Part shown: in pieces, positions 1-6,998 of the stretch
Layout: the number at the start of each line of letters is the position of its first letter
Position numbering within the stretch: position 1 is the first letter of the stretch
DNA from: Rubrivivax sp.
GTDB lineage: Bacteria; Pseudomonadota; Gammaproteobacteria; Burkholderiales; Burkholderiaceae_C
Length of the DNA stretch: 10,158 bases
Direction: 5' to 3'
NCBI GenBank assembly: GCA_027484885.1
Contig: JAIXSD010000331.1
Location: 1-10,158 of the forward strand
Translations under genes and position numbers: made by a program
Notes under the pieces: generated by a model
Told to the model about the DNA's origin: nothing
The model's database searches: none
What the model saw: the letters and a program-made list of their open reading frames with translations, nothing else

Positions 1-1631
1 AGCTGCGGGGCTTCGTCTTCGCCGCGGCGTTTCCAGCTGCCTTTGCCTTTCCAGTCTTTCTTGTCCTTCCAGTCGCCGCTGGGCTTCCACTCCTTCTTGC
101 CCTGCCAGGGCTTGCGCTCCCCAGCAAGGGATCCACCGCCCGCGGCGCCGCCGCCATGGCTGGGCTCGGGGTGGAAGTCGCCGTAGTCGGCAGGCTCGTA
201 ATCGGCCGGACCGAAGTCGGGTGGCGGCTCGTCGCCGTCCTCGAAGCTGCTGCGTGGTGAGTGGCTGCCGGGGGCCGAGCTGCGCGGTGGGCGCTGCTCG
301 TTGCGGCCGCCGCCGCGGCTGCCTTCGGCCTGCACCTGCCAGGCGCTCATCAAATCCTGGTCGCTGAGCTGCGCGCGGCGGGCCAGCTCGCCCAGGAGCG
401 CACGTTTGAGCAGGCCTTGAGGCAAAGCTTGCCAGAGCGGCCGGGCGTTGGAGAGCATGCGGGCGCGGCCTTCGACGCTGCCCAGATCGCAGCCTTCGGC
501 CGCGGCCTCCATCAGCTGGCGCGAGAGCGGGATGGCCTCTTGCACGCAGCGCTCGAAGGCCTCGGCGCCGAGCTCGCGCACGTAGGAGTCGGGGTCGTGT
601 TCGGCCGGCAGGAACAGGAACTTGACGCTGCGGGTGTCGGTGGCGTGGGGCAGGGCGGCTTCCAGTGCCCGGCCGGCGGCGCGGCGGCCGGCGGCGTCGC
701 CGTCGAAGCTGAAGACCACCGATTCGGTGAAGCGAAACAGCTTGTGCACATGCTCGGCCGTGCAGGCTGTGCCGAGCGTGGCCACGGCATTGTTGAAGCC
801 GCTCTGCGCCAGGGCCACCACGTCCATATAGCCTTCCACCACCAGGGCGTAGCCGCGCTGGCGCAGTCCGGCCCGGGCTTCGAACAGGCCGTAGAGCTCG
901 CGCCCCTTGCTGAAGACCGGGGTCTCCGGTGAGTTCAGGTATTTGGGTTCGCCCTTGTCCAGCACCCGGCCGCCGAAGCCGATGGTGTCGCCCTGGACAT
1001 TGCGGATCGGGAACATGATGCGGTCGCGAAACCGGTCGTAGCGCTTTTGCTCTTCGCCTTCTTCGCCGGAGACGATGACCATGCCGGCCTCGGCCAGCAG
1101 TGGGTCGTCGTAGGCCGGGAATGCGCTGGCCAGGGCGCGCCAGCCTTCGGGGGCATAGCCCAGGGCGAAATGGGCGGCGATCTGGCCGGTCAGGCCGCGC
1201 CGCTTGAGGTAGTCGATGGCGCGCGGTGATTTCTTCAGCTGGCCGCGGTAATGGTCGCTGGCGCGCAGCAGCACATCGGTCAGTGTGGACTGACGCTTTT
1301 TCTGCGCGGCGGCGCGTTCGCGTTCCTCGGCCGAGCGTTCGTCCTGCGGCACCTGCATGCCGGCCTGCTGGGCCAGCTCTTGCACCGCCTCGACAAAGCC
1401 CAGGCCGCTGTGCTCCATCAGAAAGCCCACCGCATTGCCATGCACGCCGCAGCCGAAGCAGTGGTAGGTCTGCCGGGTCGGGCTGACGATGAAGCTGGGC
1501 GATTTTTCGCCGTGGAACGGGCACAGGCCCTTGTGGTTGATGCCGGCTTTCTTCAGCTCGACATGGCGGCCCACGACCTCGACGATGTCGGTGCGGGAGA
1601 GAAGGTCTTGGATAAAGCCTGGTGGGATCAC
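1..1631 (-). CDS. dnaG: DNA primase DnaG (3' end beyond window)
   Basis: Replicative primase that makes RNA primers at the fork with DnaB helicase. 543 codons are visible. The N-terminal CHC2 zinc finger is intact (C37, H40, C58, C61, in CPFH and HCFGCG). The TOPRIM catalytic core has E266 in EGYMDV and D310/D312 in SFDGDAAG, nearly the same numbering as E. coli DnaG. After about residue 435 comes a low-complexity linker still running at the window edge (residue 543), so the C-terminal DnaB-binding domain is not seen. The linker has an acidic Asp/Tyr/Pro segment, a Gly-rich segment and a Lys/Trp block with five Trp at six-residue spacing. GTG at 1631 is the only sensible start: an in-frame TAG lies four codons upstream, and the domain begins within a few residues. 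No Shine-Dalgarno sequence precedes it, so initiation probably depends on ribosomes finishing the upstream GGDEF-EAL gene 9 nt away. Confidence 0.97.
   Translation of the reverse strand, partial: MIPPGFIQDLLSRTDIVEVVGRHVELKKAGINHKGLCPFHGEKSPSFIVSPTRQTYHCFGCGVHGNAVGFLMEHSGLGFVEAVQELAQQAGMQVPQDERSAEERERAAAQKKRQSTLTDVLLRASDHYRGQLKKSPRAIDYLKRRGLTGQIAAHFALGYAPEGWRALASAFPAYDDPLLAEAGMVIVSGEEGEEQKRYDRFRDRIMFPIRNVQGDTIGFGGRVLDKGEPKYLNSPETPVFSKGRELYGLFEARAGLRQRGYALVVEGYMDVVALAQSGFNNAVATLGTACTAEHVHKLFRFTESVVFSFDGDAAGRRAAGRALEAALPHATDTRSVKFLFLPAEHDPDSYVRELGAEAFERCVQEAIPLSRQLMEAAAEGCDLGSVEGRARMLSNARPLWQALPQGLLKRALLGELARRAQLSDQDLMSAWQVQAEGSRGGGRNEQRPPRSSAPGSHSPRSSFEDGDEPPPDFGPADYEPADYGDFHPEPSHGGGAAGGGSLAGERKPWQGKKEWKPSGDWKDKKDWKGKGSWKRRGEDEAPQ
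33..107 (-). repeat. Hexapeptide W-K repeat in the DnaG linker
   Basis: Five TGG codons lie on the minus strand at 105-107, 87-89, 69-71, 51-53 and 33-35, an exact 18-nt period, giving Trp at DnaG residues 509, 515, 521, 527 and 533. The residues between are mostly Lys, Gly, Asp and Glu (for example WKDKKD, WKGKGS). The pattern stops on both sides: the next expected positions encode Ala and Asp. Seen directly; function unknown. Confidence 0.9.
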
Positions 1632-1640
1632 GCGGCGAGT

Positions 1641-4600
1641 CTAAGGCAAGCCTCGGGCCGCGCCCGGGCTGATGCTGGCGCTTGTGGCCTCGCGCGCGCG
1701 CAGCGCCTGCATCCAACCGGATTGCGGGAAGGCGCGCACCCAGGCCGACACCTCGCTGGCCGGCATGGCTTCGGCGATGCCATTGCCCTGGCCCTGGATG
1801 CAGCCCAGGCGCAAGAGGGCGCGGGCATGGGCGGCGGTTTCCACGCCCTCGGCCACCACGCTGCAGCCGAAGTTGTGGGCCAGGCCGATCACGCCCTCGA
1901 CCAGGGCGCTGTCCTGGCTGTTGATCAGCATGTTCTGCACAAAAGAGCGGTCGATCTTGAGCGCATCGACCGGCAGGCGTTGCAGATAGGTCAGGGTGGA
2001 GTAGCCGGTGCCAAAGTCGTCGAGTGCGAAGCTCACGCCATAGCCGCGGCAGCGCTTGATCAGGGCTTGGGTGGCGTGGATGTCGGCCAGGGCGGCCGAC
2101 TCCAGCACCTCCAGGCTCAGGTGGCGCGCCACCGGCTCGCTGTGGCGCTGCAGCAGCTCTTGCAGGCGTTGGGCAAACTCGGGCATCTGCAGCTGGCGCG
2201 CGGTGACGTTCACGCTGATGTTCAGCCCGAGACCCTCGGCCAGCCATTGCGCGCTGTGCTTGAGCGCTTGTTCCATCACCCAGTCGCCGACCTGCACGCC
2301 CAGGCCGGTGGGCTCGATCAGCGGCAGGAAATGCGCCGGGCCCAGCAGGCCGCGCTCGGGGTGCTGCCAGCGCAGCAGGGCTTCCATGCCCAGCACCTGG
2401 CCGGTCTGCATATCGATCTTGGGCTGGAAGTAGAGCTGCAGCTCGCTGGCATCCAGGGCTTGCTGCACGCGTGCCAGCGCGATCAGGCTGGCTTCGTTGC
2501 GCAGGCGCTTGGCGGTGTCGAACAGCCGGTAGCCGTTGCGCCCGGTGTGCTTGACGCGGTAGAGCGCGTGACCGGCGTGGCGCATCAAGGTCTCGGCGTC
2601 GCTGTCGTCTTGCGGGTAGAGCGTGGCGCCCATGCTGGCGCTGAGGTCGAGGATCAAGGTATCGGCCTGGCCAGGCTGGCTGGCGGCCAGCTTGTAGGGC
2701 TGAGCGACCACGGCCAGCAAACGGTCCAGGGCCTGCTCGGCCTCGTCCTGGTTCTTGGCACGCAGCAGCAGGGCAAACTCGTCGCCGCCCAGGCGCGCCA
2801 CCACATCGGACCATTGCGCGCTGCTGCGCAAAGCGCCTTGCAGGCGCTCGGCCACCTGCAGCAGCAGCAGATCGGCCCGCTCGGGGCCATGCTCGGCATT
2901 GATGCGCTTGAACTGGTCCAGGTCGAGGCGGCAAATGCTCAGGTGGAAGCCTTCGCGCTCGCTGGCCTGCAAGCCGCCTTGCAGCAGGCGCATGAACTCG
3001 TCGTGGTTGGGCAGGCCGGTCAAGGGGTCGAAGCGCGATTGCCGGTCCAGCCGGTCCTGCTGCTGCAGGGCCAGGGTCAGGTCGGACATGGTCAGCACCC
3101 GGTAGCGCAGCGGGCCGTCGGGCTCGGGGATGGTGGACACGGTCAGCTGCAGATGACAGGGGCTGCCATCGGCTCGGCCGGCATGCACGCGGCCTTGCCA
3201 GAAGCCCTCGCTTTGCAAGGCCAGCTGCAGCTGTTCCGGGCTGTGGCCCGATTGGCGCAAGACCTGCGGTTGCAGCGGTGGCGCGGTCTGCCCGACCAAG
3301 TGGTCGCGGCTGTGGCCCAGCATGCGGCAAAAGCTTGGGTTGGCGTCCAGCAGCCGGTCCTCGGTGTCGGTGACGGCCAGGCCTTCGTGCAGATGCTGGA
3401 ACAAGGCCACGCTCATGCGCTGACGCTCCTCGGCCTGGTGTTGCCAGTGGACGTCGCGCAGCAGGGTCAGCAGGCGCAGGGCATGGCCTTGCGGGTCGCG
3501 CGCCTGCACGCTGCCCTTGAGTTCGTACCAATGCCACTGCCCGGGTTCGCCGCCCGGGCTGGGCAGGCGCAGGGAGGCGATGAACTCATCAGGCCCGCCT
3601 GGCGGCAGCAGGCCCTCCAGGGCCTGGCGGCAACGCTCGCGGTCCAGGGGGTGGCTGATGGCCAGCCAGTCGCTGGGCCAGGCCGTCGCATCCTGCGCGG
3701 CGGGGGCGCCGGTGTAGCGCCGCCAGGTCGGGCAAGCTTGATGGCTGACATCGAGACCCCGCGCACCTTGCGCGCTGCGCTCCAGCCGCCATTCGGCCAG
3801 GCCCATGCCGGTGGCGGCCAGCAGGCCTTGCCAGTGGTGGCGCTCGCTGCGGGTTTCCAGGTTCTGGGCTTGCAGCAGGGCGGGCAGCAGGCCCAGGGCC
3901 AGGCCCTCGGCGGCCATCACGGCGCAGAGCTCAAAGGCACTCAGCCCCTGCAGCGGGCCCCAGCCCTGCGCCCAGCTCAGGCTCAGGCCGCCAAGCAAGA
4001 GGGGCAGCAGGGCGGCCGCCAGCAAACCGCGCGAGTTGACCAAGGCCAGCACGCTGAAGACCAGCAGATTCGCCAGCATCAAGCCCAGGCTGCCGGCATC
4101 CAGCGCGTGGTCTTGTTGCAGCAAGGCGGCATGCAGCGCCAGGCAGGACAGGGCCAGGACGCCGCTCAGCGCCAGCCGTTTCCAGTGGCGGCTGGGTGGC
4201 AGCAGGCCCGGGGCGGCCGGCCAGAGCCGGGTGCCGGGCTCGCTGGCTTTGATCGGGTTCGGAAGTGCATGCGCCAGGTGGAAGAGCAGGGGGGCCAAGC
4301 CCACCACGCCCAGTCCCTGGCTCAGGGTGCTCAGCAGCAGGGCGGGCCAGGCGCCATGTTCGGGCATCACGCCGCTGAACTGCAGCAGCAGGCAGCTCAG
4401 CAAGGCGCTCAGGCCGCTGCCCCCCAGCCCCGCCAAGGTCAGCAATTGCGCAACATCACGGCGGCGTTGCAGCCGGCTCTGAAAGCCGCCGGCATGCAGG
4501 CCTTGTGCGGCGACCCAGCTGCCGGCGAGCTGGGTGGCGGCCAGGCCGGCCGCAAGGGCCGGCGGGACTTGCATCAAGCAGGCGGTGGCGAACTGCGACA

Positions 4601-4961
4601 GCCACAGGGCGGGCAAGAGCCGCGGGCCCCACAGGCACAGCGCCACCAGCGACACCGCGGCGGGCGCCCAGAGCAGGCCATTCATGCCTGGCGGCAACCA
4701 GCTCAGCTCAGCGTGCGGCGGCTTGAGGTCCGCGGCCAGCAGCAGCCAGGCCCAGAGCAGGCCGGCCAAGAGCACGCCGATCTGCTGCGCCAGCAGGCGA
4801 ACGCGGCGGGCCACTTGCGAGGGGTGCAGCGCGGGCGCGTGGGGGTGGGCGGCGATCTCGTCCAAATCGGTGCGCGCAGCAGGGCCGGCGGCATATGGGG
4901 TGGGAACAATCGAAAGCACCCGCGCACGCAACATCAGTTTGGCGGCGCGGGCCCGGCTCAC
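1641..4961 (-). CDS. Membrane MASE1-PAS-GGDEF-EAL cyclic-di-GMP enzyme
   Basis: 1106-residue sensor that likely makes and/or degrades c-di-GMP at the inner membrane. Residues about 55-365 are hydrophobic helices resembling a MASE1 sensor, including the WLPPG motif. One or two PAS-like regions follow (about 375-640; the second is clearer). The GGDEF domain (about 641-805) has G725-F729 as GGDEF, metal-binding D680, and guanine-contact positions N688 and D697. The RxxD inhibitory site reads QWSD at 716-719, so product inhibition through it is probably lost. The EAL domain (about 820-1085) keeps E860, N918, E951, D981/D982 in DDFGTG, K1002, E1038 and Q1058, so the phosphodiesterase looks active. 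The GTG start at 4961 overlaps the TGA of a possible leader ORF; ATG at 4934 is an alternative, and neither has a strong ribosome site. The stop (1641-1643) lies 9 nt before dnaG. Which activity dominates cannot be read from sequence. Confidence 0.93.
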   Translation of the reverse strand: MSRARAAKLMLRARVLSIVPTPYAAGPAARTDLDEIAAHPHAPALHPSQVARRVRLLAQQIGVLLAGLLWAWLLLAADLKPPHAELSWLPPGMNGLLWAPAAVSLVALCLWGPRLLPALWLSQFATACLMQVPPALAAGLAATQLAGSWVAAQGLHAGGFQSRLQRRRDVAQLLTLAGLGGSGLSALLSCLLLQFSGVMPEHGAWPALLLSTLSQGLGVVGLAPLLFHLAHALPNPIKASEPGTRLWPAAPGLLPPSRHWKRLALSGVLALSCLALHAALLQQDHALDAGSLGLMLANLLVFSVLALVNSRGLLAAALLPLLLGGLSLSWAQGWGPLQGLSAFELCAVMAAEGLALGLLPALLQAQNLETRSERHHWQGLLAATGMGLAEWRLERSAQGARGLDVSHQACPTWRRYTGAPAAQDATAWPSDWLAISHPLDRERCRQALEGLLPPGGPDEFIASLRLPSPGGEPGQWHWYELKGSVQARDPQGHALRLLTLLRDVHWQHQAEERQRMSVALFQHLHEGLAVTDTEDRLLDANPSFCRMLGHSRDHLVGQTAPPLQPQVLRQSGHSPEQLQLALQSEGFWQGRVHAGRADGSPCHLQLTVSTIPEPDGPLRYRVLTMSDLTLALQQQDRLDRQSRFDPLTGLPNHDEFMRLLQGGLQASEREGFHLSICRLDLDQFKRINAEHGPERADLLLLQVAERLQGALRSSAQWSDVVARLGGDEFALLLRAKNQDEAEQALDRLLAVVAQPYKLAASQPGQADTLILDLSASMGATLYPQDDSDAETLMRHAGHALYRVKHTGRNGYRLFDTAKRLRNEASLIALARVQQALDASELQLYFQPKIDMQTGQVLGMEALLRWQHPERGLLGPAHFLPLIEPTGLGVQVGDWVMEQALKHSAQWLAEGLGLNISVNVTARQLQMPEFAQRLQELLQRHSEPVARHLSLEVLESAALADIHATQALIKRCRGYGVSFALDDFGTGYSTLTYLQRLPVDALKIDRSFVQNMLINSQDSALVEGVIGLAHNFGCSVVAEGVETAAHARALLRLGCIQGQGNGIAEAMPASEVSAWVRAFPQSGWMQALRAREATSASISPGAARGLP

Positions 4962-5038
4962 TTCAGGCTGAACGGCCCCAGCAGGGCTTGGGTGTTCAGC
5001 GGCGCGGCGATGCTAGCAGGCGTGAATGGCCTTGCCAT
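4958..5038 (-). CDS. Possible 26-aa leader ORF before the GGDEF-EAL gene
   Basis: ATG at 5038 opens a 26-codon frame (begins MARPFTPAS, ends GPFSLK) whose TGA overlaps the GTG start of the GGDEF-EAL gene as GTGA. An AGGGG sequence lies 9 nt before the ATG, a better ribosome site than the large gene itself has. The arrangement is typical of translational coupling, so the small ORF may load ribosomes for the large one. The peptide resembles nothing I recognise, and in GC-rich DNA so short a frame may be chance. Confidence 0.3.
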   Translation of the reverse strand: MARPFTPASIAAPLNTQALLGPFSLK

Positions 5039-5143
5039 GCCTGCGATCCCCTGCAAACGGGGTGGGCGCCCAGAGTTTGGGGGCGCCAATCGCCCAATTC
5101 AGGCGAGATAACCCGAGCGGAATCACCAGGGCTGGGCGCCATG

Positions 5144-5172
5144 AAAAAAGCCGCCCGAGGCGGCGGCTTTTT
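5144..5172. terminator. Bidirectional Rho-independent terminator
   Basis: Stem GCCGCC (5150-5155) pairs with GGCGGC (5162-5167) around a 6-nt loop, flanked by A5144-5149 and T5168-5172. It therefore reads as an intrinsic terminator on both strands. On the minus strand it ends with six T and lies about 170 nt past the hns-like stop, so it most likely ends that transcript and insulates the GGDEF-EAL/dnaG unit. Confidence 0.88.
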
Positions 5173-5178
5173 CAAACT

Positions 5179-5201
5179 CGGCGTGATCGGCGTGATCGGC
5201 G
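5179..5201. repeat. Short 9-bp tandem repeat
   Basis: CGGCGTGAT occurs twice in tandem (5179-5187, 5188-5196), followed by a partial third unit CGGCG. It lies just downstream of the terminator on the plus strand, within the presumed 3' untranslated region of the hns-like gene. No function is evident. Confidence 0.6.
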
Positions 5202-5344
5202 CGACGAGTGGGGCTCTTGTAGGTGGTGCAGCGGCAGCTTCTGAATTTGCTGCAATTCCAGCCTTTGCGCGGCTTGAAATTCGTGCCGGCTTTTCAGCCC
5301 GGTTCATTCAAAAGGAATGTGCCAGACCTTGCAGCAACCAACGC

Positions 5345-5644
5345 TCAAACGTGGAAATCGTTCAAGCTGGCACCGCCGGCAATGGCGGCTTTCAACCACT
5401 TGGGTTGCAGGCCGCGGCCGCTCCAGGTTTCACCGGTGGCTTGGTTGCGGTATTTCACGGCCACTTTGGAGGCAGCTTTCGCAACCTTGGGCGCACGGGT
5501 GCTCAAATCTGCGGCGGTCAAACCGAAATCGGCCATCAAAGAGCGCACCTTGGCGATCGCATCGGCGCGCTCGCGTTCCTTGGTTTCAGCAATTTGTTGG
5601 TCAAGCGCAGCCCGTTGGGCCAGGAGGTCTTTCAGTGATGACAT
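5345..5644 (-). CDS. H-NS family nucleoid-associated protein
   Basis: 99-residue DNA-binding protein of the H-NS family, which binds curved AT-rich DNA and silences genes. Residues about 1-45 form a charged, heptad-like helix (DLLAQRAALDQQIAE) suited to coiled-coil oligomerisation. A Lys/Ala linker (about 50-62) follows, then the C-terminal DNA-binding motif YRNQATGETWSGRGLQPKW (65-83). Position 79 is Leu where the Q/RGR loop of well-studied H-NS proteins has Arg. The start is set at ATG 5644, with a GAGGA ribosome site about 9 nt upstream. The longer frame to 5704 would place the start right against the -10 box at 5694-5699, so it is rejected. The gene appears monocistronic, with its own promoter and the terminator at 5144-5172. 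Family is certain; target genes are unknown. Confidence 0.93.
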   Translation of the reverse strand: MSSLKDLLAQRAALDQQIAETKERERADAIAKVRSLMADFGLTAADLSTRAPKVAKAASKVAVKYRNQATGETWSGRGLQPKWLKAAIAGGASLNDFHV

Positions 5645-5693
5645 CGGTGCAAATCCTCGCAAGGTTTGGTGTCCAACCCAAATGGTCGCTTTG

Positions 5694-5721
5694 ATTATAG
5701 GCATGAAGCCACAAAATCAAA
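5694..5721 (-). promoter_or_regulatory. Sigma-70 promoter of the hns-like gene
   Basis: On the minus strand a perfect TATAAT -10 box (5694-5699) is preceded, 16 nt upstream, by TTTGAT (5716-5721). A TTGTTT with 19-nt spacing is an alternative -35. The surrounding DNA is the most AT-rich in this part of the window. The -10 lies about 50 nt before the chosen ATG at 5644. Confidence 0.7.
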
Positions 5722-5807
5722 CAAGCCCGTTCAAACCCTGTTGTGATTTGATCCTCAGTATCCCTTGATATTCAGAAGCGAAACACCAAACCCTGGCCCG
5801 GCCCACT

Positions 5808-6890
5808 TCACTTGAAACCGACGCGGTCGAGAATCTGCTGCACCTGCGGTTGATGGCTGCCCACCACGGCTACCGGGATGGTTTCGCTCTTGAAGCGGCC
5901 CAGGGCGTCGAGTGCCGGGTTGGCCGGGCGCACCGAGGGCACGGCCGGCCATTCGTTGTTGCCATTGGCGAAATAGGCTTGCGCTTCGTTGCTGGCCAGA
6001 TACTCCAGGAACTTGATCGCGTTGGCGCGGTTCTTGGCGTGGCGGGCCACGGCGCCGCCAGCGATATTGATGTGCGTGCCCCAGCTTTGCTGATTCGGGA
6101 ACACCACGCCAATCTTTTCCACGGCGCTGCGGTCTTCCGGTTTGTCGGAACGCATCATGCGGGCCAGATAGTAGGTGTTGGTGATGGCAACGCCACATTC
6201 ACCGCTGGCCACGGCCTTGATTTGGTCGGTATCACCGCCCTTGGGTTCACGCGCCATATTGGCAACCATGCCTTTGAGCCATTGCTCGGTGGCCGCGGCG
6301 CCCAAATGCTCATACACCGAACCAAACAGCGACAGGTTGTACGGGTGCGATCCCGAGCGGGTGCAAACCCGGCCCTTGTTTTTGGCGGCGCCCAGGTCTT
6401 CGTAATTGAGCACGTCGTCTTTCTTGACGTTCAGCTTGTTGTAAACCATCACACGAGCGCGGGTCGACAGGCCAAACCAGGTGGTGCCTTGGGCAGTTTC
6501 CTTGGCGCGCAGTTGTTCGGGGATTCGCTGTTCCAGCACGGCCGATTTGATCGGCAGGAACAAACCTTCCTCTTCCGCCCGCCACAAACGCGCGGCATCG
6601 ACCAGCAAAACCACATCGGCAGGGCTGGCCGCGCCTTCACTCTTCAAACGGGCCAACAGACCGGCGTCATCAGTATCGACACGGTTGATGCGAATGCCCG
6701 TGGCCTTGGTGAAATTCGCGTACAGCGCCTCGTCGGTTTGGTAATGACGGGCCGAATACAAATTCAGCTGTTCCTGGGCCAAAGCCGAGGTCGTCACACC
6801 GCTCAAACCCGCCAGCAGGCTCAAGGCCATCAGGGGGCCTTGCAGCGGCGAGAAAACGCGTTGACGCAGGGTGGGGGTGAGGTTTCGCAT
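5808..6890 (-). CDS. Periplasmic Fe(3+)-binding protein of an ABC transporter
   Basis: 360-residue substrate-binding protein of the FbpA/FutA/IdiA type, which captures ferric iron in the periplasm for an inner-membrane permease. The signal peptide has an Arg-containing N-terminus, a hydrophobic core (about 18-36) and an ALA|Q cleavage site at 38/39. The mature start (LNLYSARHYQTDEALY, about 42-57) matches FutA-like proteins. Likely iron ligands are H49/Y50, Y184 and the tandem tyrosines Y240-Y241 (NTYYLAR). ATG at 6890 has GGAG 9 nt upstream; the longer frame to 7001 would run through a palindromic operator and a terminator. Base composition is visibly less GC-rich than its neighbours. No permease or ATPase gene lies next to it in the window, so it must work with components encoded elsewhere. 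A Fur-like palindrome 45 nt before the start suggests iron repression. Confidence 0.94.
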   Translation of the reverse strand: MRNLTPTLRQRVFSPLQGPLMALSLLAGLSGVTTSALAQEQLNLYSARHYQTDEALYANFTKATGIRINRVDTDDAGLLARLKSEGAASPADVVLLVDAARLWRAEEEGLFLPIKSAVLEQRIPEQLRAKETAQGTTWFGLSTRARVMVYNKLNVKKDDVLNYEDLGAAKNKGRVCTRSGSHPYNLSLFGSVYEHLGAAATEQWLKGMVANMAREPKGGDTDQIKAVASGECGVAITNTYYLARMMRSDKPEDRSAVEKIGVVFPNQQSWGTHINIAGGAVARHAKNRANAIKFLEYLASNEAQAYFANGNNEWPAVPSVRPANPALDALGRFKSETIPVAVVGSHQPQVQQILDRVGFK

Positions 6891-6934
6891 GAGAGACAAC
6901 TCCGGTCCTTGAGAATGCGTGAAAGTGTACATTG

Positions 6935-6953
6935 AACAAGAATTATTCTTGTT
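6935..6953. promoter_or_regulatory. Putative Fur box (19-bp perfect palindrome)
   Basis: AACAAGAATTATTCTTGTT is a perfect 9-1-9 inverted repeat, the same architecture as the classical 19-bp Fur box, with a similar AT-rich GAATTATTC centre. It lies 45 nt upstream of the iron-binding protein ATG. On the minus strand its core AATAAT could double as a -10 box, though no good -35 is visible. Fur is inferred from architecture and from the iron role of the gene; another dimeric repressor is possible. Confidence 0.65.
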
Positions 6954-6959
6954 TGGGGT

Positions 6960-6993
6960 GGAAAACAAACCCGCGTGCAGCGGGTTGTTTCTT
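6960..6993. terminator. Rho-independent terminator after yggX
   Basis: AACCCGC (6968-6974) and GCGGGTT (6980-6986) form a 7-bp stem around GTGCA. With one bulged A the pairing extends through AAACAA/TTGTTT. On the minus strand the stem is followed by TGTTTT, fitting termination of transcripts from yggX; on the plus strand it is followed by TGTTTCTTGT, so it may work both ways. Confidence 0.7.
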
Positions 6994-6998
6994 GTGGG

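Larger units (their letters stand above)
5039..5344. other. Intergenic stretch between hns-like gene and GGDEF-EAL unit
   Basis: These 306 bases hold the terminator at 5144-5172, a short tandem repeat at 5179-5201, and the upstream region of the GGDEF-EAL/dnaG unit. GC-rich partial palindromes (GGGCGCCC near 5065-5072) are present. I could not pick a convincing sigma-70 promoter for the GGDEF-EAL/dnaG transcript. Frames crossing this stretch on both strands run through the terminator and are not supported. Confidence 0.6.

Noticed and set aside
261..932. Plus-strand 223-codon frame opposite dnaG
   Set aside because: In register with the TOPRIM-coding part of dnaG on the minus strand; Ala/Gly-rich with no family resemblance.
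1251..5111. Plus-strand open frame of 1286 codons, longer than any real gene here
   Set aside because: It lies in exact codon register opposite the GGDEF-EAL gene and the start of dnaG, so a stop appears only where those genes use TTA, CTA or TCA, which are rare at this GC content. The predicted protein is Gln/Gly/Ala-rich with no domain, while the minus strand carries complete GGDEF, EAL and primase motifs.
4996..5307. Minus-strand 103-codon frame in the intergenic stretch
   Set aside because: It crosses the intrinsic terminator and the presumed leader ORF; composition is unstructured and matches no family.
5141..5638. Plus-strand frame beginning MKKAARGGGFF with a hydrophobic start resembling a signal peptide
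   Set aside because: Its first codons are the terminator stem and T-run at 5144-5172, and it continues antisense to the hns-like gene.
5645..5704. 20-residue N-terminal extension of the H-NS protein
   Set aside because: The extended ATG abuts the TATAAT box, so it would lie at or before the transcription start; ATG 5644 has a proper ribosome site.
5850..6935. Plus-strand 361-codon frame opposite the iron-binding protein
   Set aside because: Mirror frame of a well-supported gene; it runs through to the edge of the Fur-like palindrome.
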